Assembly (NCBI GenBank): GCA_017307165.1
Contig: JAFKGK010000005.1
Location: forward strand, 124,001 to 188,000
DNA from: Candidatus Melainabacteria bacterium
GTDB taxonomy: Bacteria; Cyanobacteriota; Vampirovibrionia; Obscuribacterales; Obscuribacteraceae
DNA: 64,000 bases
Direction: 5' to 3'
The position numbers were made by a program, and so were the translations under genes. This document shows, piece after piece, positions 15,832 through 23,046 of this stretch. Numbering within the stretch: the first letter of the stretch is position 1; every line of letters starts with the position of its first letter. The notes beneath the pieces were generated by a model, which saw nothing but the letters and a program-made list of their open reading frames with translations, did not search any database and had not been told where the DNA came from.

Positions 15832-17518
15832 CGGTACGATAGCTCAAGGCGGGGTGGTAGCGCCGAGTACGATCGAGGCTCTCGAACGTCTACAGGCCTC
15901 CGGTCGACAATTGATCTTAGTATCAGGACGGCAAGTAGTCCATCTGGAAGCGGTGTTTGACCGTCTTGATTTGTTCAGTATCGTAGTCGCAGAAAATGGT
16001 GCAGTCCTCTACAAGCCCGCTACAAAACAACTGAGGCTTTTGGCTCCTGAGCCTGACATCAGGCTGGTTGCAAGACTCAGCGAGATGGGTGTGGCACCGC
16101 TGGTGGTGGGCAAGGTTGTGATCGACACTATGCAGCCTAACGAGGTCAATGTCATCAAGGCCATTGGCGAGCTTGGACTCGAAAACCAGATTATTTTTAA
16201 TAAGGGAGCAGTCATGGTCTTGCCTCCAGGTATCAATAAGGCATCTGGTCTGACCGAGGCCCTCAAAGAGCTTGGTCTTTCGCCACACAATGTTGTGGCC
16301 GTCGGTGATGCCGAGAATGATCATGCTTTTCTCGATTTATGCGAGTGCGCTGTCGCTGTCGAGAATGCCCTGCCTGCCCTTAAAGAAAAAGCGAACTTTG
16401 TCACCAAATCACCACGCGGAGCTGGATGCGAAGAGCTCATCGCCGAGTTGTTGGCAGACGATCTCAAATCTCGCGAAGACGCCATCACCAATCGTGGTAT
16501 CACAATCGGCGCTACTCCGGATGGCCGAGTCGCTCAATTTACTCCTTATGGACATGGGTTGATGATTGCCGGACCGTCGGGTAGTGGCAAGTCGACCACC
16601 TGTCTGGGCATTGTCGAACGCATAGAAAAGGCTCGCTATCAGTATTGTCTTATCGATCCCGAAGGCGATTTTAGCTCCATGGACAAGGCCGTGATCGTTG
16701 GCAGTATCGATAATAAGGCAGAGGTGGATGCCGTCATCAAGGCTTTGCGCGGTCAGGCCAATGTAGTGGTCAATCTGCTGGCTATTCCTCTTGCCGATCG
16801 CCCTCTCTTTTTTGCTGATTTGCTCGGTCGCATCCAATCGCTCCGCGCCGAGACCGGGAGGCCCCATTGGATTATAGTAGATGAGGCGCACCACATGCTT
16901 TATCCAGAATGGAAAGCATCCGCTCACAATATCCCAGTCGAATGGCGTGAATTTATCGCACTTACCGTGCATCCCGATATGGTGGCGCAGATTGTTCGTG
17001 ACAAGATCGATTCGATCATTGCGGTCGGTAAAAATCCTCTTGAGACGCTCAAGTCATTTGATCCGGATATCCAATTGCCCAATGTCGAAAAAAATCGGAT
17101 AGATAATGAGCGCAAAGATAACCAGGTAGTTGTTTGGACTCGTTCGCAACCTGACCAGGTGTTTATAGTCACACCCGAACCCGGCACCACGGAGCGAAGG
17201 AGACACATACGCAAATACGCCGAGGGTGATGTACGCGAAGGATGCTTTTATTTTCGCGGCCCGCGCAATCAGCTCAACCTCAAAGCACAAAATCTTTCTA
17301 TCTTCTCGCAAATGGCTGAGGGCATCGATGAGGAGACGTGGCTCTACCATCTCAAGCGCCGTGATTACTCAGACTGGTTTAGACGCATCATCAAGGATGA
17401 TGAGTTGACCACACTAGCAGAAAAGCTCGAAATAGATCCTGCTATCTCAGCAAAAGACAGCCGTGAGCAGATCCTCTCTGCCATTAGCCGCCTATACACA
17501 GCTCCTGCAAATCACTGA
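15800..17518 (+). CDS. HAD-IIB phosphatase fused to a HerA/DUF87-like ATPase
   Basis: 572 residues. Residues 1-225 form a Cof-type HAD phosphatase: DYDGT (Asp9, Asp11), LVSGR, then INKASGLTEAL and GDAENDHAFL. Residues 240-400 form a P-loop ATPase: Walker A GPSGSGKST at about 258-266, IDPEGDF and Walker B WIIVDEAHH at about 356-364, as in HerA/VirB4-type motor ATPases. A further 170 residues of mixed fold follow. Related fusions are known in sequence databases from memory, but their job is not established. GGAGAAG precedes the ATG; it overlaps the metallophosphoesterase gene by 32 bases. Confidence 0.88.
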   Translation: MRYMALACDYDGTIAQGGVVAPSTIEALERLQASGRQLILVSGRQVVHLEAVFDRLDLFSIVVAENGAVLYKPATKQLRLLAPEPDIRLVARLSEMGVAPLVVGKVVIDTMQPNEVNVIKAIGELGLENQIIFNKGAVMVLPPGINKASGLTEALKELGLSPHNVVAVGDAENDHAFLDLCECAVAVENALPALKEKANFVTKSPRGAGCEELIAELLADDLKSREDAITNRGITIGATPDGRVAQFTPYGHGLMIAGPSGSGKSTTCLGIVERIEKARYQYCLIDPEGDFSSMDKAVIVGSIDNKAEVDAVIKALRGQANVVVNLLAIPLADRPLFFADLLGRIQSLRAETGRPHWIIVDEAHHMLYPEWKASAHNIPVEWREFIALTVHPDMVAQIVRDKIDSIIAVGKNPLETLKSFDPDIQLPNVEKNRIDNERKDNQVVVWTRSQPDQVFIVTPEPGTTERRRHIRKYAEGDVREGCFYFRGPRNQLNLKAQNLSIFSQMAEGIDEETWLYHLKRRDYSDWFRRIIKDDELTTLAEKLEIDPAISAKDSREQILSAISRLYTAPANH

Positions 17519-17528
17519 TATTGCGACT

Positions 17529-17557
17529 AAAAAGCACCGCCGCGGCGGTGCTTTTTA
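17529..17557. terminator. Bidirectional intrinsic terminator
   Basis: Perfect GC-rich stem AAAGCACCGCC/GGCGGTGCTTT around a GC pair, with A-run before and T-run after. It ends the HAD-ATPase transcript and the minus-strand csbD-like gene. Confidence 0.92.
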
Positions 17558-17586
17558 TATCTGCAATTATTTAGCAAACCGAGATA

Positions 17587-17793
17587 CTAGTTGAGATCAC
17601 AAGACTTGCAAAACTCATCCATTTCTTTTTGGACTTGTTCTTTTGCATAGCCATAGCGCTCTTGCAATTTGCCGGCGATTTGATCGCGTTTGCCATCGAG
17701 CACGGCCATATCATCATCTGTGAGCTTGCCCCATTTTTCTTTGACTTTGCCCTTCATTTGATTCCAATTGCCTTCTACTTGAGTCCAGTTCAT
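17587..17793 (-). CDS. CsbD family stress protein
   Basis: 68 residues, the usual CsbD length. Family signature VEGNWNQMKGKVKEKWGKLTDDD at the start (quoted core: GNWNQMKGKVKEKWG, residues 8-22), then DGKRDQIAGKLQERYGYAKEQ. It ends in a Cys-x-x-Cys-like FCKSC not typical of the family. CsbD-like proteins are small, abundant, poorly understood and belong to general stress regulons (for example sigma-B in Bacillus). Here the gene has promoter site 7, 42 bases upstream, tying it to the other island genes. Confidence 0.9.
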   Translation of the reverse strand: MNWTQVEGNWNQMKGKVKEKWGKLTDDDMAVLDGKRDQIAGKLQERYGYAKEQVQKEMDEFCKSCDLN

Positions 17794-17834
17794 TGTTTAC
17801 GCTCCTTGTGTCTACGCTTCTGCGCACCCCCTGT

Positions 17835-17859
17835 GACATGCAATAGACTGATTGGTTCC
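17835..17859 (-). promoter_or_regulatory. GGAACC-N16-GTC promoter (site 7)
   Basis: Minus-strand GGAAC (17859-17855) and GTC (17837-17835), 17 bases apart, 42 bases before the csbD-like start. Confidence 0.72.
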
Positions 17860-18032
17860 TGTATATGCTGCATCAAATCTATGGTTGCCCCTAACGATAT
17901 TATGGGTTTCCCGGCTAGTTGCGCGCTCCTTGGCGCGGTTAGATAGTAAGAGGGCATTGCGCGGCTCTTGCATGGGCTTTTTTAATGCTTTTGATTCTGT
18001 ATGCTTTTGATTTATGGCAGGGTGAAAATCTT

Positions 18033-18536
18033 ATGATCGAAGAAAACGAAAACCGCGATACTGTCTTTAGTACCGCCGAGTCCGTCGACGGTGAGTTGAG
18101 AGTACGCTGGCTTTTGGCCAACAACCCAAACACACCTCCCCAGGTACTGGACAGCATCATCGCCAGCAACCATCTCGGCCTCATCCGTAGAGTTGCTGAA
18201 CATCCCAGGTTATCCCTGCCTTCTCTTGAAGCGCTATGCTCGCATACCGACGCGCAAGTCCGCGAGGCCGTCAGCGAAAATCCCAATCTCCCACCCTCTC
18301 TAATGTGGACATTGGCTCAGGATGCCTCCGAGGACGTGCGCTTTAGATTGGCCGAAAGCTATACGGTGGATCAGGAAGTGCTCAGCTATCTGATGGAGGA
18401 CGAAAATCCATATGTAGCACAGCGAGCCAGACAAACCATGCGTCGACGCAATATGCACTTGTATGCGGCAGTTGAGTTTCCAGCCATCCAGCACGATGAT
18501 GCGGTCATCGACTTGCGCCGCAGGGGCAATGGTTAG
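18033..18536 (+). CDS. Leucine-rich-variant repeat protein, paralogue of 8648-9145
   Basis: 167 residues from the ATG at 18033, preceded by AGGGTGA. Same repeat layout as the protein at 8648-9145: VRWLLANNPNTPPQVLDSI, VAEHPRLSLPSLEALC, VREAVSENPNLPPSLMWTLA, VRFRLAESYTVDQEVLSYL and DENPYVAQRARQTM. N-terminus is acidic instead of Gln-rich, and the C-terminus adds about 25 residues. No signal peptide. It is probably a protein-binding scaffold; function unknown. The 240 bases upstream contain no GGAAC-GTC site. Confidence 0.75.
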   Translation: MIEENENRDTVFSTAESVDGELRVRWLLANNPNTPPQVLDSIIASNHLGLIRRVAEHPRLSLPSLEALCSHTDAQVREAVSENPNLPPSLMWTLAQDASEDVRFRLAESYTVDQEVLSYLMEDENPYVAQRARQTMRRRNMHLYAAVEFPAIQHDDAVIDLRRRGNG

Positions 18537-18674
18537 ATTTATGCTTTGACAGTTTAGTTTAGCTTGATGTTAGCTGCTTGTTCGAGTTTGACTTTGTCTG
18601 ACTGTCCTCTCTAGAGATTGATAGGCTATGGCCCAGAGGCTTTTAGCAGATCGATACACTAGAGAGGAGATCGC

Positions 18675-19442
18675 ATGGCAGGCTTTGCAAATCAAATATT
18701 GGTCGGCAAACAAGTGGATGAAGGGCGGAAGCTCGATTACACTGGTTGGCTGGATTATTTTCGCTCCAACAAGAGCAAGTACGCCAATCTCGTCATGCCT
18801 CAGGCATTGATGTGCCGGGATAAGGCGCGTAATGCTGCACTGGCTGCTACGCTCGCGCGCTTTCAGATTGGCGAGACCGGTGAGGGCAAGCATCTTAAGA
18901 GTCAAGCCTTAAAAGTTGAAGGGCCGGTCTATCTCGAGACCATGGATCTCTTTTTAAGAGAAGAAAACAACCATGCCGATTATCTTGCCAGGGTGATTGG
19001 CCTTTTGGATGGTCGATTGCTAAAAGGACACTGGACTGATGCTTTTTTTATCGTTTTTAGACGGGCGCTGGGTCTCAAAACCGAATTATTCGTCTTGTTG
19101 GTAGCTGAGATCCTCGGACAGGTCTTTTATGATTGCGTTGCCCATAGCCCTGAATACGAAGAACTCTCCGAATTGTTTGCCACCATCGTTGCCGATGAAA
19201 AAGCCCATCTGGAGTTTCATATTCAGTATCTTGGCCTGAGAATGCAAGAGACCTTGCCGGGTACTCTCGGAAAGGTCTCTCGTACTATCTTGTATGCCGT
19301 CTGGACAGCATTTTTTCTTGCAGCAATGATTGTCTTTATTGCCGACAATCGTCGTGGTCTAAAAGCCACCGACACGTCTTGTATCGATTATGTGCTCAAT
19401 TGCCTCTGCTTGTTGGAAAATGCAGGGCGGCGCATCTTTTAG
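18675..19442 (+). CDS. Ferritin-like di-iron membrane-associated protein
   Basis: 255 residues. Helical bundle with metal-ligand-type motifs: ETMDLFLREENNHADYLARV (about residues 88-107; core EENNH), VAEILGQVFYDCV (about 142) and ADEKAHLEFH (about 174-183), i.e. an E-x-x-H pair repeated as in di-iron carboxylate proteins. A hydrophobic helix near residues 205-220 (AVWTAFFLAAMIVFIA) suggests membrane contact. The C-terminus has paired Cys (CIDYVLNCLCLL). It could be an oxidase/desaturase-like or iron-handling protein. AGAGAGGAG precedes the ATG. Convergent with trxA, 2 bases between stops. Confidence 0.7.
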   Translation: MAGFANQILVGKQVDEGRKLDYTGWLDYFRSNKSKYANLVMPQALMCRDKARNAALAATLARFQIGETGEGKHLKSQALKVEGPVYLETMDLFLREENNHADYLARVIGLLDGRLLKGHWTDAFFIVFRRALGLKTELFVLLVAEILGQVFYDCVAHSPEYEELSELFATIVADEKAHLEFHIQYLGLRMQETLPGTLGKVSRTILYAVWTAFFLAAMIVFIADNRRGLKATDTSCIDYVLNCLCLLENAGRRIF

Positions 19443-19444
19443 AA

Positions 19445-19768
19445 TTATCCTTTCTGGATAAAATCTACGACTTGCTGTTTGGAGATATTGCCTGTAGCAC
19501 GTCTAAGCTCGGCTCCGTCTTTGAAGAGGATCAAGGCTGGGATCGATTGGATCTTGTAGGTGCGGGCAAGATTGGGGTTTTCGTCGACATTTACCTTAAA
19601 GACCGAGACCTCGGACTCCAACTCGGCAGCCACAGCATCGATGGTCGGAGCCAGTTGGCGGCAAGGACCGCACCAGGAAGCCCAAAAATCAACGAGTGCA
19701 GGCTTATCGGACTTGAGGACATTAGCTTCAAAGGTTTGTTCTGTTTCTGGTTTGACAGCGGTAGACAT
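19445..19768 (-). CDS. trxA: Thioredoxin
   Basis: 107 residues, normal for thioredoxin. The active site FWASWCGPCRQLAP (Cys at about residues 33 and 36) lies after the first beta strand, the buried Asp is at VDFWA, and the cis-proline motif is SIPALILFKDG (about residues 73-83). It reduces protein disulfides in the cytoplasm using thioredoxin reductase. No signal peptide. A GGCGGC/GCCGCC hairpin lies upstream (19794-19819), between it and the NDH-2 gene on the same strand. Confidence 0.96.
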   Translation of the reverse strand: MSTAVKPETEQTFEANVLKSDKPALVDFWASWCGPCRQLAPTIDAVAAELESEVSVFKVNVDENPNLARTYKIQSIPALILFKDGAELRRATGNISKQQVVDFIQKG

Positions 19769-19901
19769 TGTTTTACTCCTTTATAAATGCTTGGCGGCGG
19801 TTGGGTTTATGATGCCGCCTGTTCTAAATATAGACTAGACCGGTCGTCTCATTTGGGTCTTACCAAAAATGTTAAAGATTGGCTTGGCATTGCTCGATAT
19901 T

Positions 19902-22034
19902 TTACATCGAGTTGATCCTTGGTTTGACGATCTCGCCAGTCCTCTGGCGTCGCTCGAAAAAGTCCTGATCCTCGCTCGATCGGACAAAGCAATCCATGAT
20001 ATTTTCGATGCGGACATAGCCTGCTAGATTACGTTGATGAGCCGATATGACGACCGGCAAACGCTTGAGATTATGATCGCGCATGGTCACCAGAGCAGTG
20101 GTGATCGAGTCGTTTAGCGTGAGTGCGACAGGATCTTTGACCATGATGTCGCGCACCAGCATGTTGATACGGCTATTGGCAGGGTTATTGTTGTTATTGC
20201 TCGTATTGGTTCGCAGTGTATCCGCGTGCGCTACATCGATAATGCGCAATAGATCGGATCTCGTCACTATGCCTTGTAGTCTGCCATCCTCATCGACGAT
20301 GGCGATAAAATCGACACGCTGCTCGTTAATGATCTTGATCGCTTGCTTGACGGTATCATCGGCGGTGAGAGTCTCCGCTGGCAGAGGCTCGAGCACCACA
20401 TCGAGCTTAAACTTGTCGAGTATGCTGGCTGCCTTGCTCAAGGTGCTGGCAAGACTCGAGCGTCGTTTCATCGCGTGCGCTATGGCGTCAGCCAGTGGTG
20501 TCAGGCTGCCGGCCATCTCAGAAAAAATGCCGCGTCCCATCACCATCATTTCGCAATCGGTACGCGCGCGCACCGAAGCAGTGCGTTTGGTATTGCCAAC
20601 CAGGGCGCTTTCTCCAAAAAAATCACCGCGGCCCAGTACCGCTACTATTTCTTCTGAATCTTCGGACTCTTTGATTACTTCTACTTCGCCTTCTTCGATC
20701 GAGTAAAACTCGTTGGCAATATCGTCCTGCTTAAAGATGTACTCCCCTTCCGCAAAAAATGCTCGGCTCAGCCGTTTGGTCCGATCAGCTTTGACGTGCG
20801 CAAGGGTCCGCGGAAAAATGATATCGATAAACCATTGCATGCCTACCTTGCACTGTTGTGCAAAAGACGGGAGTTTGGCTAGATAAATGCCCCTCCACAT
20901 AAACCAGGCAGGAAAACCGGCCATGGTCATACCGTTAAACTCCGCCACCGCATTGCGTGCTCCGATCGAGCATAGCTGGCCCATCATCTTGTATTTGAAG
21001 GCATGAGTTTTTTGTCCTTTGATCTGAGCGATGATATTTTTTGCGCAAGCAGTACCCTGTCTCTCCGCAAATTGAGCGGTCGTCGGGCATGGCTGCTGGT
21101 CTAGAGCATTGATGACATTGGCGCAGTCACCGATGGCAAAGGCATCCTCATAGCCCGGGAGGCTCATGTCTGGCTCTACTACGAGGCGGTTTTTTTCTTT
21201 GGCGACATTGAGCCTCTGTATCACCGGATGCGGTGCACAACCGATCGTGCAAACTACAGTCTTGGCCGGGATAGTAAAACCTTCGGAGCAGTTAACGCCT
21301 GCTGCCGAAACACGCTTGGCGCGTTTGTTTAGAATGATCGTCACTCCTGCCTTACGCATTTGGTGCTGGGCAAACTCGCGGAGCCGCGGCCCTACTTCGG
21401 GGAGGATTTGATCCTGGCTGTGGATAATGGTGACCCTGATCTCTTCTTCAGAGATATTTTTGTAAAAGCGCTGGCTGCGTCGCACCAATTCGTTGATTTC
21501 TCCGGCTAACTCAACACCAGAAAATCCTCCGCCAATAACGATAAAAGAGAGATAGGCCGATTTTTCATGCGGATTGTCGCAAACCTCTGCTTTTTCCAAT
21601 TGCTCCATGATATGACCTTGAAGCGCAAGAGCGTCGCCTATGGTCTTGAAACCGAAAGCGTGCTCGTCCACTCCCGGGATGAGGGCAAGGTTGGCCTCGT
21701 TGCCGCAAGCAAGGACGAGATAATCGTAATTGATTGTGGCACGGCTGCCATTGTAGGCCTCGTACTCTATGGTGCGCGCATCAAAGTCGACGCCCAGCAC
21801 ATCTTCGGTGCGGCAGATCGCGCCGAGCAGCATTTGCCTCAGGGGAGCGGCGACATCCTGCACCTGCAGGGCTGCGCTTGCGATCTCCGCCAACAAAGGG
21901 TGAAAAACCATATGGTTTTGACGATTGAAGACTATGACTTCGAGCTGATCCTTGAGGTCGGACTTGAGCAGAGTCCTTGCGCATTTGACGCCGGCAAAGC
22001 CGCCTCCGAGGATGATCACTCTTTTTTTTGCCAT
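19902..22034 (-). CDS. Type II NADH dehydrogenase fused to cyclic-nucleotide-binding and CBS domains
   Basis: 710 residues from the ATG at 22034 (AGGGGAG 6 bases upstream; a start at 22052 would cover it). Residues 1-400 are a single-subunit NADH:quinone oxidoreductase with FAD motif ILGGGFAGVKCA, NAD motif VIGGGFSGVELAGE and GDCANV. Residues about 415-510 form a cyclic-nucleotide-binding domain (FYSIEEGEVEVI, GDFFGESAL, RTASVRA). Residues about 555-700 hold two CBS domains (VDFIAIVDEDGRLQGIVTRSD; LKRLPVVI). The fusion suggests respiratory activity controlled by cAMP/cGMP-like and adenosine ligands. Family NDH-2 usually ends near residue 430. Confidence 0.9.
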   Translation of the reverse strand: MAKKRVIILGGGFAGVKCARTLLKSDLKDQLEVIVFNRQNHMVFHPLLAEIASAALQVQDVAAPLRQMLLGAICRTEDVLGVDFDARTIEYEAYNGSRATINYDYLVLACGNEANLALIPGVDEHAFGFKTIGDALALQGHIMEQLEKAEVCDNPHEKSAYLSFIVIGGGFSGVELAGEINELVRRSQRFYKNISEEEIRVTIIHSQDQILPEVGPRLREFAQHQMRKAGVTIILNKRAKRVSAAGVNCSEGFTIPAKTVVCTIGCAPHPVIQRLNVAKEKNRLVVEPDMSLPGYEDAFAIGDCANVINALDQQPCPTTAQFAERQGTACAKNIIAQIKGQKTHAFKYKMMGQLCSIGARNAVAEFNGMTMAGFPAWFMWRGIYLAKLPSFAQQCKVGMQWFIDIIFPRTLAHVKADRTKRLSRAFFAEGEYIFKQDDIANEFYSIEEGEVEVIKESEDSEEIVAVLGRGDFFGESALVGNTKRTASVRARTDCEMMVMGRGIFSEMAGSLTPLADAIAHAMKRRSSLASTLSKAASILDKFKLDVVLEPLPAETLTADDTVKQAIKIINEQRVDFIAIVDEDGRLQGIVTRSDLLRIIDVAHADTLRTNTSNNNNNPANSRINMLVRDIMVKDPVALTLNDSITTALVTMRDHNLKRLPVVISAHQRNLAGYVRIENIMDCFVRSSEDQDFFERRQRTGEIVKPRINSM

Positions 22035-22105
22035 CCCTGCTCCCCTGACCATTAGTGCTTATAATTTAGTCTATTGTCTCTATCTTTATCTTACAGGTCA
22101 TACCC

Positions 22106-22939
22106 TTGCTCGAGCCTTTACAACTGCAGAGTTGGCCCCGAAACCAGATCCCGCAGCCAAGGCCGGCAGGGGCTGTCACTCAAAGCGCTCAGCTCTATTA
22201 TGCGATCTTCGGTCGATTTGCTCAGCCGCTCGAGCTTTCGGCTGCACGGTACAAGTTTGCAGGTATACCCGATGGGCTCAAGGTCTCCTTGCTAACTGGC
22301 GAGCTCAAGCAAGACGTGCTCGACGATTGTCACAGTATCAAGCCATTGCGCGAGTCCTTTGAGCAATTGGCGCCTGAGTTGCAGCGAGAGGTCGATGCCG
22401 CGCCCGAATGTGTCTTGATGATCGGTGAGTTTGACGGAGATCGGCTAGATAATCTCGATTATATGCGGGACACGATGGGATTTGTCTCTGCCCTCTTTGG
22501 CAATGGTGGTGTGGCGCTCTACGATCCGATGCAGTTTCGCTGGTGGTGCGAGCTGGACTGGTTGCGCTCTGTGTATGAGCCTGCCATGCCCAATCCCCTG
22601 GATCATGTTTTGATCCTTCAGTCGCCTGACACCGTCTTTGACACCAATTGGCTTTACACGCGCGGCATGCGCAAATACGGCCGGCCGGATCTGAGCTTTC
22701 ACTGCGTCGAGAGCGATCGATTGGCAGCAGCGACTGCTCTTTTGGAATGGCTCATCGAAAAAATGGCCGATGGCTGGCTCTTAGATATAGATGCGGAGGG
22801 TCTGGAGATCAGAATGCCGGGTGCGGCCTCGGCCAACAAATTGTTGCCGCCAGTGATATGTAGGCCTGGCGGGAGCCTGGATGATCCTATTTTTAACAAC
22901 TTTCATGTGGACATCACGCTTAAAGCCGATGTCACTTGA
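22106..22939 (+). CDS. Conserved-looking cytoplasmic protein of unknown function
   Basis: 277 residues starting with TTG at 22106 (AGG about 10 bases upstream; no ATG alternative before residue 100, so the start is uncertain). No signal peptide or membrane helix. The middle has GFVSALFGNGGVALYDPMQFRWW and the C-terminal part YTRGMRKYGRPDLSFHCVE followed by a helix and an acidic strand. The G-M-x-K-x-G-x-P-D-L stretch loosely recalls DUF4261-type proteins, which is a weak hint only. It lies between the divergent NDH-2 gene and the transglycosylase-like gene. Confidence 0.6.
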   Translation: MLEPLQLQSWPRNQIPQPRPAGAVTQSAQLYYAIFGRFAQPLELSAARYKFAGIPDGLKVSLLTGELKQDVLDDCHSIKPLRESFEQLAPELQREVDAAPECVLMIGEFDGDRLDNLDYMRDTMGFVSALFGNGGVALYDPMQFRWWCELDWLRSVYEPAMPNPLDHVLILQSPDTVFDTNWLYTRGMRKYGRPDLSFHCVESDRLAAATALLEWLIEKMADGWLLDIDAEGLEIRMPGAASANKLLPPVICRPGGSLDDPIFNNFHVDITLKADVT

Positions 22940-23046
22940 TTTTCACGTCTTTTTGCGGTTTTCACCATGGTCTTTTGTCCGGGAAATTGATATCACTTAC
23001 TTTGGGCAAAAAATCAGTATGCGAACGGGGATCTCTCGGAGGGGTT

